Positions 16,185 through 23,461 of a stretch of DNA of 26,195 bases are shown here, piece by piece (the stretch's first letter is position 1; every line of letters begins with the position of its first letter). Position numbers and translations under genes: made by a program. The DNA comes from UBA9926 sp913052075 (GTDB lineage Bacteria; Pseudomonadota; Gammaproteobacteria; Pseudomonadales; Azotimanducaceae), in assembly GCA_913052075.1 (NCBI GenBank), contig CAJXDD010000014.1, positions 1 to 26,195 of the forward strand, written 5' to 3'. The notes under the pieces are model-generated. The model was given only the letters and a program-made list of their open reading frames with translations, was not told the DNA's origin and made no database searches.

Positions 16185-17394
16185 GGCCTCCTCCCCTAAT
16201 GGTGCTGGCTCTGCTGACTGCTTCGCGGGGAGCTAGCATACGTGCGAGTATCCTTTGGTGTGCTAACTCTGACTCTTGAAAATGTTCGTAGATGAGTATT
16301 AGCGCAGCTCCCAGCTCGGTGTGTTGCCAAAACTGATCGCTTACCTCGGTCTCATCGTAGCTACCCGGTTGAGCGGTCATCGACTCAATATAAAAAGCTT
16401 TCATATCGTCGGTAGCCGGTTTCAGCCAGTCGACATCTTGCGGAAAGTTATCGGCATCCATGAGCTCGGCAAGCCGCTTCAAGTTTTCTTCACACGATTG
16501 AGGCGCAATGCCTACTAACGTTCGACCATTTTTCCTGCGAATGGACAACTGATACCAAGGCTGAAGCAGTTTGAACTCAGCTAATAGACGATTCGCCCAC
16601 GTGTCTTTGCCTTGACGCTTTACCGGAAATGACACGGGACACGCCTCAATAGCTTCTTGATCCGTGTTCGGCAAATCGAGTGGAAAATCATCCAGGACAG
16701 GTCCTTCCGACCGATTCAAGAGCCCGAGCGCGTGACTAATAACTTGACGCTGAAAGCGAGGGTCATCGGCCTTGCCTAACGGGCGGCCGAGTGGAAATGG
16801 CACCCACAATGCTCTAGGGGGGCGCATGCTCTCTGTATTTTCGCGCACCAGGCTGATCCCGGTAGTCATAATGCCCTCTCGTTCCAGAAAGTAACTGAGC
16901 GCGCCAACGGCGAGCGTGCAATTAGGTCAGACCGGCGTTAGGAAAACTGCATCGACCTTGTCTTGTTTGAGCAATCCTGCAACCTGCGCTGCACCCCGCT
17001 CATAGGCACTGGGCGGTAGTCCAGCCCCCATGAAACTGTAGTGAACATCCGCTGCGCTACCAATCTGCCCCTGCTCCTCGAGCTCCTTCAAACGGTCGAG
17101 GGGGAATACTATGTTTACATCCTCCGCAAAACCCGTTCGATCAAAGTTAACAGAGCTATGAGACATCACCAGGTTGTCAGCATCCTCTTCATTATCAATT
17201 GGCCTAAAGGTCGCATCCGCGAAGGCAAACGTGGGGTCATCGCGAAAATGAAGACCTGCCGTGGTCAATAGCGCGACTCGCATATCGCTCACGGGCTTTT
17301 TTGCAGCTACCCAAACAGGCGGCCCCAAGGGCGGTAGACTCTTCGCCAGCAAATGCTCGCGTTCATAGTCCGGAAGATCGGTTAGTCTCACCAT
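16177..17394 (-). CDS. PrdB/GrdB-family selenoprotein (in-frame TGA = selenocysteine 156)
   Basis: One 405-residue gene that looks like two frames. Codons 1-155 end in DAVFLTPV, codon 156 is TGA (16929-16927), and the same frame continues without interruption as PNCTLAVGALSYFLEREGI and then MTTGISLVREN to the TGA at 16179-16177. The resulting Sec156-Pro-Asn-Cys159 is a UxxC redox motif in the place where the D-proline reductase PrdB / glycine reductase GrdB selenoprotein B family carries its Sec (about residue 152 in clostridial PrdB, from memory). Family-like segments flank it on both sides (SHSSVNFDRTGF, NIVFPLDRLKELE, HYSFMGAG before; PPRALWVPFPLGRPLG after). A SECIS-like hairpin lies just downstream. 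Residues ~260-405 are an extension beyond PrdB length. The ATG at 17394 has CAGGAA 9 nt upstream. It precedes and overlaps the TauD-type gene. The reductase substrate is unknown. SelA/B/C/D must be encoded elsewhere. Confidence 0.88.
16899..16915 (-). promoter_or_regulatory. Candidate bacterial SECIS hairpin
   Basis: In the mRNA, CGCC (16912-16909) pairs with GGCG (16905-16902) around a GUU loop (16908-16906). After a U/C mismatch two more G-C pairs extend the stem. The loop begins with G and lies 18 nt after the UGA, inside the 16-37 nt window and G-in-loop rule I recall for bacterial SECIS elements. The stem is short, and a competing pairing (GCACGC with GCGCGC) is possible. Confidence 0.55.
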
Positions 17395-17560
17395 AATCGT
17401 TTGTTCCTGAGCGGCAGAATCTAATCAAGCGCCAAATCGAGCGACTCGGTGACTAACCCAGATACCAGCGAGTAGTCCCTGTCCCCAGATCGAACTTTGC
17501 CATCTTGTAGTTGTGATTTGCCTCCAAAGCGGTGCCAACACCAGGATCAAAACCGTTGCC

Positions 17561-18643
17561 CTAGACGACTACAACGTAACCACTATCAGGGGAAGCGCCT
17601 TTTATCACCTCCGCATATGCCTGCTGCATAGATTCGGCTCCCTCAAAATATTTGAGTGTCACCCAATCATCAACAGAACCAAGAAACCTTTCCCATGCGT
17701 CGTTCATCTTTCGTTGATATACCTCAGTGCCCCACTCTCGATTACGTTTTTGGATTTGGTCTGGCGCAAAAAACATCGCTCGTTTCGCGCCAGGAAGCAC
17801 GTCGGAGCCGTTGCCATCTCTAGCTTCCCAGTGAGTGATTCCGACGCCCGCGCTGCAAACACAGTTGTCGCCAAAGTGATGATGAATGCTTGCTGTTACT
17901 TTGTCATTGCCAGCCATGTCGATGAAAGCGGCCTTCCTGCCTGCGTCAAGTGACTTTATGTCGTCATAAGTCACAACTTCGTCATAAATTCCCATACCCT
18001 CCACGAATGCTTGATTTGATGCCGAAGTTAAACCCACCACCTTGCGCTGACGGTCTTCATTCAACAAAAAAGCGAGGCTGAAGGAGGTCTTGCTAGAAGC
18101 GCTCGATATAACGACGATGTCTCCCCCAAAGAATTCGTTGTCCTTCAAATAATCATCCAGCACGAATCCTGTAGCAAACAATGGAAAGAAAACCATCCGA
18201 TGATCAAGCGTGTCATCAGCGAAACCATTATCTTGCGTAGCAAGTTGATACTGATTGTAGACGTGAGGTAGCGGCGCACGATGGTTGGCGCCATCAACAA
18301 ATCCTCTGTCCGTCACCTGCCCAGGCTTCACCACCAAGTAGCTCCCCATAGGGAAGTAACCGTAATAGAGGGCACCATGCGAGAGATCGGTAGTACCCGC
18401 GTCAATAACCGTGCCTGTTCCCCAAACCGGGATTCGTCCCCATTGAGCATCTGCTGGGAAAAACTGCCAGTAACCAATCACATCGCCAGCTACTCCATAG
18501 GTGATGTTGTTAGCGGTTAATCCAAACCGATTTACCTTCAGGATGGCTTCGCCATCGGCCACCGCACAGTTTTTGACGTCCTCGAGCGGTTTGATTCGCG
18601 ACTGAGTAAGTTCTTGCCTGATTACTTCTAGGCAGTAATTCAT
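17561..18643 (-). CDS. DUF2855 family protein
   Basis: A 360-residue protein I assign to the DUF2855 family, whose function is unknown. The opening fits that family (VLKVNRFGLTANNITYG-type segment: AILKVNRFGLTANNITYG, then GYWQFFP and PVWGTGTVIDAG). The layout resembles medium-chain dehydrogenase/reductases: an N-terminal GroES-like part, then a Rossmann-like part (GGDIVVISSASSKTSFSLAFLL) and VVGLTSASNQAFVEGMGIYDEVVTYDDI, which is typical of quinone-oxidoreductase-like NADP-binding domains. ATG at 18643 is chosen because GGGAG lies 5-6 nt upstream; the TTG four codons earlier overlaps that site. It ends with TAG and lies 166 nt upstream of the selenoprotein gene on the same strand, so cotranscription is possible but not certain. 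It could be an NAD(P)H-dependent reductase (inference). Confidence 0.8.
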   Translation of the reverse strand: MNYCLEVIRQELTQSRIKPLEDVKNCAVADGEAILKVNRFGLTANNITYGVAGDVIGYWQFFPADAQWGRIPVWGTGTVIDAGTTDLSHGALYYGYFPMGSYLVVKPGQVTDRGFVDGANHRAPLPHVYNQYQLATQDNGFADDTLDHRMVFFPLFATGFVLDDYLKDNEFFGGDIVVISSASSKTSFSLAFLLNEDRQRKVVGLTSASNQAFVEGMGIYDEVVTYDDIKSLDAGRKAAFIDMAGNDKVTASIHHHFGDNCVCSAGVGITHWEARDGNGSDVLPGAKRAMFFAPDQIQKRNREWGTEVYQRKMNDAWERFLGSVDDWVTLKYFEGAESMQQAYAEVIKGASPDSGYVVVV

Positions 18644-18904
18644 AAAAACTCCCAAATTTATACAAAGAGATCGAACCTATCGAGCGGAGATAACAACTTC
18701 AATAGATCAGTTCGACTCTTCGACAATTTCGCTGATGAAGAGCTTTCCGAAAACAAGGGCGGGCGAGGTTTCAAGATATGCAATATTAATTTGAATAGAG
18801 CGATCTGACCTCATCCCAGCCATGCTGAAAAGTCCTATTATTTTGTTCCCGCTCAGTTTTTAGAGTCTTCCCAAGAATCTCGCGCAGCCCAGATCCTGTT
18901 TACT

Positions 18905-19915
18905 CTAATTGATAGGGGATGATTCCGGCTGATATGCGTAGTATCCGGTCACGGGAATCATTAAGTGAGCGTAGTCAGTTCCGGGAAACATCACATAGGG
19001 CTCCCCAGTTGAGAAATCGTCGCTGAAATTCTCAATTGTGGACGGATCCTTTGGCATCAACATCAGGTGTGGACCAGACTCAATCCACTGTCCAGGCACT
19101 GAGTCTTCCTTACTAAGAACTCCCATTTTAGTGTTGTCTTCCCCTACATCACCTTGAAGCATCCATATATATGAGTCTCGATCCATTTGAGGCTTTGCAC
19201 CACTGAGCGCAGCACTCATCCACTTAAAGGCCTCTGAATCACCACACATCGGCATTGCCTCATGAACTGTCGACCACCCATTTTCCGGAAATGGACGAGG
19301 ATTCCCTGACATACAAGTCCAACCGTTAGACCCTTCTCTCAGCACCTCTCCATTCCCGCCCATAACGGCTGCGTCCCTTCCAATAAAGTCTGGCGCAGCG
19401 CTCGTGTAAGCCGCAATTTGCCACTCGGGGGAAGCGTGACTTCCGCTTGATGGAGCATCCAGTGGATTAATTGCCGCACTCATCATAAACCCAACATCGT
19501 CAAAAACTTGGAATGCGGAATACAACCCGTTTTCAATAGTAACAACATGGATTGATTCCGAGGTACTGCCACCAGCGGTGATTTCAACATGGACATATAC
19601 CGTGTTACCGATTTGATTGTATTTCTTTGGTTCTACCTTGAAATCAGGCCAGTACTTAACGATCGGGTCAAAAACATTATCGATGACATCCTGAGGGCCA
19701 CTGAACTCTCCCCCATAAGGGAAACCAAGAGGAATTTTCCACTGAACATCTGCGGCCTGAGTTTTCGACCAAGCCGCCATATCCCCTGTCTGAAAAGTCT
19801 CATACCCAGCTTTCGCTGCTCTCAAAACGTTTGGATCCGAAGATTCATTCCCGCACCCAAACAGCGCCGTAAGAGCCGAGAAAAAAAAGACATTTTTTAA
19901 CCATTGATCTAACAC
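18905..19915 (-). CDS. Lipoprotein: SnoaL-like domain plus uncharacterised C-terminal domain
   Basis: A 336-residue lipoprotein. The start is GTG at 19915, chosen because AAGGAGG lies 5 nt upstream; a longer frame to a TTG at 19957 has no good ribosome binding site. The signal sequence ends in ALFGC with Cys21. Residues ~27-150 look like a SnoaL/ketosteroid-isomerase-like (NTF2-fold) domain: RAAKAGYETFQTGDMAAWSK, the Trp/Pro block VQWKIPLG, FSGPQDVIDNVFDPI and a late VFDDVG strand. Residues ~170-336 form a second domain that I do not recognise, with two or three Cys and conserved-looking NGWTCMSGNPRPFP and DSYIWMLQGDVGEDN. It is the last of a close-packed series (51-93 bp from the gene at 20009). 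An NTF2-fold domain suggests binding of a small hydrophobic molecule at the envelope (inference). Confidence 0.75.
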   Translation of the reverse strand: MLDQWLKNVFFFSALTALFGCGNESSDPNVLRAAKAGYETFQTGDMAAWSKTQAADVQWKIPLGFPYGGEFSGPQDVIDNVFDPIVKYWPDFKVEPKKYNQIGNTVYVHVEITAGGSTSESIHVVTIENGLYSAFQVFDDVGFMMSAAINPLDAPSSGSHASPEWQIAAYTSAAPDFIGRDAAVMGGNGEVLREGSNGWTCMSGNPRPFPENGWSTVHEAMPMCGDSEAFKWMSAALSGAKPQMDRDSYIWMLQGDVGEDNTKMGVLSKEDSVPGQWIESGPHLMLMPKDPSTIENFSDDFSTGEPYVMFPGTDYAHLMIPVTGYYAYQPESSPIN

Positions 19916-20008
19916 TATGACCTCCTTGTACGATTCGAAGAGTGCATATTTGTCCAATTAAAACGACAAAAACTAGGACTCCTAATATAGGTATTAGAAC
20001 CTCTCACA

Positions 20009-20362
20009 CTACAGGAACTTGTGTTGCTCAATCACCATCTCGTCCTGAGTAGCATCAAAACTAGCCACATAGAGACTCATATCACCATTGCTAACTAGAT
20101 CAACATATCGGGCTACAACCTTGGTTCCCTCACGCTTCCATCGCCCAGAGAAGGAACCTGAGAAAAAGGTACCATCGAGCATAGCTCCTCGACCCGAGCC
20201 GTAGCACTCTCCCCCGCTTCTGTCTGAGGAAGAGACTAATGTCAGAGAGAATCTAACCTTCCCGTAATCGTTCATATTCGTCATGCAGTGAAGCGTGACC
20301 CCATCGTCTCTAATCTCCGTGGACGTAATCGTACAATTCAAATCGTCTTGTCGTTCTAGCAT
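20009..20362 (-). CDS. Small protein of unknown function, paralogue of 20396-20818, no signal peptide
   Basis: A 117-residue protein, unrecognised. It aligns by eye with the product of the gene directly upstream: NDYGKVRFSLTL matches DGYGRVFLTYNF, GAMLDGTFFSGSFSGRW matches ADGIMFGTLNGVYRM, and LVSNGDMSLYVASFDA matches THSNGDIVMAIGTIDL. The pattern is short beta-strands, suggesting a small beta-barrel of lipocalin or allene-oxide-cyclase type (inference). Unlike its paralogue it starts directly with MLERQDDLN and has no signal peptide. ATG at 20362 has AAGGG 8 nt upstream, 33 bp after the stop of the paralogue, so they are in one operon. Either it is cytoplasmic or its true start is misjudged; no upstream in-frame signal sequence is visible. 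Confidence 0.7.
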   Translation of the reverse strand: MLERQDDLNCTITSTEIRDDGVTLHCMTNMNDYGKVRFSLTLVSSSDRSGGECYGSGRGAMLDGTFFSGSFSGRWKREGTKVVARYVDLVSNGDMSLYVASFDATQDEMVIEQHKFL

Positions 20363-20395
20363 TGTGTGCCCTTACTATTGTTGATCAGACTAAAG

Positions 20396-20818
20396 TTATT
20401 CGGGATAGACAGTGAACGAACCCTTACCCGCCACCAAGTCAATCGTCCCTATCGCCATGACAATGTCTCCATTGGAGTGAGTGTCAAAGGTATGGATGTG
20501 CATCTTTCCAGACTTCATCCGATATACGCCATTCAATGTTCCAAACATAATGCCATCAGCCGTGACTGAGCGAATTTGTCCGGTGAAATGCCCTAAGTCG
20601 GTTAAGCCATGGACACCTTCGAAGTTGTAGGTCAGAAACACTCGCCCATAACCATCAATGTCCCCTTCTGCTGTCAGCACTGAACCCGACTTATTACTGG
20701 TTACGGAGGTAACCTCGAATTCAGCCGGGAACGACTCTCCCGAAACCTCAAACGCACTAATGCCCTGTGAGCTGGTTAAAAAGAGAGCTAGTAGAGCCAG
20801 AGAAAGTAATTGCTTCAT
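20396..20818 (-). CDS. Small exported beta-rich protein, paralogue of 20009-20362
   Basis: A 140-residue exported protein. The Sec signal peptide is clear (MKQLLSLALLALFLTSSQGISAFE, likely cleavage after ISA). The rest is a series of beta-strand-like segments with Gly-Tyr-Gly (DGYGRVFLTYNF) and SNGDIVMAIGTIDL, which recur in the neighbouring smaller gene. This supports tandem duplication. Small closed beta-barrel fold is inferred only from the pattern; no catalytic residues are evident. ATG at 20818 has AAGGAGA 6-7 nt upstream. The gene lies 47 bp after the stop of the 20866-21591 gene and 33 bp before the next, so it belongs to the four-gene leftward run. Function unknown. Confidence 0.75.
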   Translation of the reverse strand: MKQLLSLALLALFLTSSQGISAFEVSGESFPAEFEVTSVTSNKSGSVLTAEGDIDGYGRVFLTYNFEGVHGLTDLGHFTGQIRSVTADGIMFGTLNGVYRMKSGKMHIHTFDTHSNGDIVMAIGTIDLVAGKGSFTVYPE

Positions 20819-20865
20819 GAGTGGTCTCCTTGTTTGCAGTGAGCAAAACAGTTGTAGTGTTATTT

Positions 20866-21591
20866 TTAGTTGGAAGTGGGGACCCAGCGCTTAACCTCTC
20901 TAAACATGTTAGTCGCCTCTACCCTTCGGACATCCGCAACCGCCTGCGCATACGCAGCCATGGCTGGAGAAGCCTGAATCTTCATTACGTGATCAATCAG
21001 TTCTCCTGAAGACTCCGCAACGAAAGTCACAAAATGAGTGCCTGGAACATTGCCCGACGCAATGTTTTGCCCCAGATAGATATTGCCTGGGAAGGCTTTC
21101 GCCTCATCAGATTCAAGTAACGCATCAAATGCTGACACATATGTAGCTACATCTTTTACCGTCATTGAGTAAACGATGCTCACTGCATTATCCAGCGTCG
21201 TTGGATCCTTTTTCACCCTCGCCATTTGAATAGCGTACACATTCTCCCACTCTGGAGTAGCCACGCCTCGCAGCTTGCCTTGAAACTTAGCCCAATCGGG
21301 CGAAGAAGCATTGATAGCTAGACTGCGATCCATCGCCTCAGTCGAAGGGTAAAAGACGCTCACTTGATGTGTAGAGGAGTAATCACCGTTTGCGATGTTT
21401 TGCACCAAAACTGGCATCGCCGGAGAATTCTGCCCCGCTTCTGACGCTCTATACTCGTCCATCGCGGCTACAAATGCGGCGGGATCGCTTACGACCAGCC
21501 CATAACTTTGCCCGAAGAACAAAGGTTCGCCATTCGTTTCCAAAATTAAACAACTTAAGAGCAGGCAAATGGAGGCAGTTAATTTCTTCAA
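20866..21591 (-). CDS. Exported protein with internal duplication (dimeric alpha/beta-barrel-like), unknown function
   Basis: A 241-residue exported protein. The start is TTG at 21589-21591 with GGGAG about 7 nt upstream; it yields the signal peptide MKKLTASICLLLSCLILETNG. The mature part is two copies of one ~110-residue unit: AFVAAMDEYRASEAG...VQNIANG...THQVSVF and TYVSAFDALLESDEA...GQNIASG...THFVTFV, with QNIA(N/S)G at residues 64-69 and 175-180. The pattern fits tandem ferredoxin-like (ABM-type) units that form a barrel within one chain (inference). It is the first gene of a leftward run of four; a promoter candidate lies at 21644-21673. No catalytic residues are identifiable. Confidence 0.75.
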   Translation of the reverse strand: MKKLTASICLLLSCLILETNGEPLFFGQSYGLVVSDPAAFVAAMDEYRASEAGQNSPAMPVLVQNIANGDYSSTHQVSVFYPSTEAMDRSLAINASSPDWAKFQGKLRGVATPEWENVYAIQMARVKKDPTTLDNAVSIVYSMTVKDVATYVSAFDALLESDEAKAFPGNIYLGQNIASGNVPGTHFVTFVAESSGELIDHVMKIQASPAMAAYAQAVADVRRVEATNMFREVKRWVPTSN

Positions 21592-21643
21592 TTTTTATCT
21601 CCCGGTTTTGGTCTATGGATTTTTCAATCGATCTAATATCCGA

Positions 21644-21673
21644 ACTATAAAGTGTCGGTGCAGAATCCTGCAA
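21644..21673 (-). promoter_or_regulatory. Putative promoter and dyad operator for the 20866-21591 operon
   Basis: On the minus strand TTGCAG (21673-21668) and TATAGT (21649-21644) are 18 bp apart and could be the -35 and -10. A dyad TGCAG-AATC-CTGCA (21659-21672, 5-bp perfect arms) overlaps the -35 and would suit a repressor. The start codon is about 53 nt downstream. Confidence 0.35.
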
Positions 21674-21756
21674 ATTCCATTTAAGAGTGAATAGTAGAGG
21701 GCCTTAAAGAATTACCAGATACAGGTGAGGACTAAGTTGAGCGTTCTAGCGAACGC

Positions 21757-21783
21757 AAAAAGCCCGCCGCGCTAAGCCGCAGC
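21757..21783 (-). terminator. Intrinsic terminator after the SDR gene
   Basis: On the minus strand, 10 bp past the TAA of 21794-22555, GCTGCG (21783-21778) pairs with CGCGGC (21771-21766; one G-U pair) around GCTTAG, and GGGC then TTTTT (21761-21757) follow. A second perfect hairpin, GCGTTC-TAGC-GAACGC, lies directly beyond (21741-21756). Confidence 0.6.
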
Positions 21784-21793
21784 CTCAGTTGGA

Positions 21794-22555
21794 TTACTTC
21801 GGTGCGAAGCGCTGACCCGCGTCCACTCTAACTGTGCCGCCATTCATCATAGCGTTTTCATATATCGAGATCGCTTGGATAGCAAAATGGATGGGCTTAC
21901 CCATGCGTTTAGGAAACGCCGCATCCTTCGTTAACTGCAATGCGAACTCATCCGGAATCGCTGACGTCAGCCCTGTGTCAAAAAGGCTCGGAGCAATGCA
22001 GTTAGCACGAATCCCGAGTGAGCCTAAGTCCCTTGCCATTACGAATGTCATTCCAACAATGCCAGCTTTTGCCGCTGAATAAGCGACTTGCCCGATCTGA
22101 CCCTCGAACGCGGCAATAGATGCAGTATTAATAATGCAGCCCCGCTCACCCTCTTCATTTGGCTCATTCTTAGACATGTAATCTGCGACCAGCCGGCTCA
22201 CGTTGAACGAGGCGATTAGGTTGAGATCAATGACGTGTTGGAACTCTTCGAGCGGGTGCGGACCATCTTTAGCAAGCGTTCGCTTCGCTAGGCCGCCGCC
22301 CGCAGTATTGACGCAAAAGTGAACGCTACCTAGGGCATTAGCCGCCGCCGCAATCGACTCACCCGCGCCCTCGTAGTCCATCACGTTACATTCGTGGAAT
22401 GTCCCGCCCAAACGCTCTGCGACTGCCGCGCCATCTGATGAGGGCAAATCCAAGATGGCAACATTGCCGCCCCCAGCCTTAAATTTCTCCGCGGTCGCAA
22501 GCGCCATACCGGAGGCGCCGCCCACAAAAATGCCATTGTGTCCGTTAATTTCCAT
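21794..22555 (-). CDS. SDR family oxidoreductase, type-2 3-hydroxyacyl-CoA dehydrogenase-like
   Basis: A 253-residue classical short-chain dehydrogenase, cytoplasmic. The cofactor motif is GGASGMA (12-18), an Asp after the second strand (AILDLP) favours NAD, NTAGGG (83-88) replaces the usual NNAG, and the catalytic residues are Ser146, Tyr159 and Lys163 (AYSAAKAG). The closing half (RANCIAPSLFDTG, ENAMMNGGTVRVDAGQRF) resembles the human HSD17B10-type 3-hydroxyacyl-CoA dehydrogenases. It would oxidise a 3-hydroxyacyl-CoA or similar secondary alcohol. ATG at 22555 has AGGAGA 7 nt upstream. It follows the LLM-class oxidoreductase by 42 bp, so they form an operon, followed by an intrinsic terminator. 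Confidence 0.9.
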   Translation of the reverse strand: MEINGHNGIFVGGASGMALATAEKFKAGGGNVAILDLPSSDGAAVAERLGGTFHECNVMDYEGAGESIAAAANALGSVHFCVNTAGGGLAKRTLAKDGPHPLEEFQHVIDLNLIASFNVSRLVADYMSKNEPNEEGERGCIINTASIAAFEGQIGQVAYSAAKAGIVGMTFVMARDLGSLGIRANCIAPSLFDTGLTSAIPDEFALQLTKDAAFPKRMGKPIHFAIQAISIYENAMMNGGTVRVDAGQRFAPK

Positions 22556-22597
22556 TGCTTGTTCTCCTATGGTGTGATTTCCCGAGAGCCGAGCTTG

Positions 22598-23461
22598 CTA
22601 GCTTCTGACGGCCTTTAGATAAGATTCAAAAAGCGCTAGGTGCTCATCAACCGACCGAGCGCCCGCGTTGTGCGTCGCAAGCGCCATATGAGTCGCGCCG
22701 AGCTCACGCCAGCGATTGAAATGTTTTTGCCAACGCTCTTCCGAGCCACCACCCGCTTGCGCCTGGGCTTGGATGCCAAAGTCGTCCCAACTAAGCCCAG
22801 CCGCCTCTCGCCGTTCGCGCATCGATCTAAGCGCATCGCCAGTCACCTCGTTCGGCCCGGAAATTGGCATCCAGCCATCCCCCATTCGGGCGCAACGATC
22901 AAGCAATGCGGGTGCACCACCGCCAAACCAAATCGGAATAGGCTCCAAGGGTCGCGGGTTAATGCTTGCCTTGGTCACAGTGTGGTACTTCCCGTCGAAG
23001 GTCAGTGAATCCTCTTGCCAAAGCGCCCGCATGAGTGCGACCTGCTCCTCCTGACGCTTGCCTCGGGTCCCAAACGATTCATTGAGCGCTTCGTATTCGA
23101 CTTGGTTCCAGCCAGTGCCAATGCCCATCCGAAACCGATTGCTAGACAAAATGGCGAGTTCCGCTGCCTGCTTGGCGACCAGTGCCGTTTGCCGCTGAGG
23201 CAGAATCAGTACGGCCGACACCAACTCAAGGCTCGCTGTCACCGCAGCGATAAAAGACAACGTGGTCAACGGTTCATGAAATTGAGTGTCTTTGTCGTAA
23301 GGGCCCTCAAATCCGCCAGGGCGATCTCTGTCGGCACCGAGCACATGGTCATACAGCAGGATATGGTCTGCGCCAAGCGACTCCGCCCCCATTGCGAAAG
23401 CCTTCATATCATCAGGGTTTGAACCAATCTCATGATGGGGTAGAACAATGCCTATCTTCAC
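22598..23461 (-). CDS. LLM-class (luciferase-like) oxidoreductase, F420-dependent type
   Basis: A 287-residue TIM-barrel protein of the luciferase-like monooxygenase superfamily. It fits the branch often annotated as F420-dependent (TIGR03619-like): KIGIVLPHHEIG at the N-terminus, AESLGADHILLYDHVLG, VSAVLILPQRQTALVAKQAAELAILS, then RFRMGIGTGWNQVEYEAL and the WFGGGAPALLDRCARMGDGWMP block. The flavin (FMN or F420) cannot be decided from the sequence. The start is GTG at 23461 with GAGGA 6 nt upstream. It is the first gene of a two-gene operon with the SDR. A role in oxidising or reducing a fatty-acid- or alcohol-like substrate is inference. Confidence 0.88.
   Translation of the reverse strand: MKIGIVLPHHEIGSNPDDMKAFAMGAESLGADHILLYDHVLGADRDRPGGFEGPYDKDTQFHEPLTTLSFIAAVTASLELVSAVLILPQRQTALVAKQAAELAILSSNRFRMGIGTGWNQVEYEALNESFGTRGKRQEEQVALMRALWQEDSLTFDGKYHTVTKASINPRPLEPIPIWFGGGAPALLDRCARMGDGWMPISGPNEVTGDALRSMRERREAAGLSWDDFGIQAQAQAGGGSEERWQKHFNRWRELGATHMALATHNAGARSVDEHLALFESYLKAVRS

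Noticed and set aside
17458..17560. In-frame 34-codon extension after the TAG of the DUF2855 gene (continuing GNGFDPGVGTALE)
   Set aside because: An open run of this length occurs by chance in roughly one in five cases, the protein ends normally for its family, and TAG recoding has no other support.
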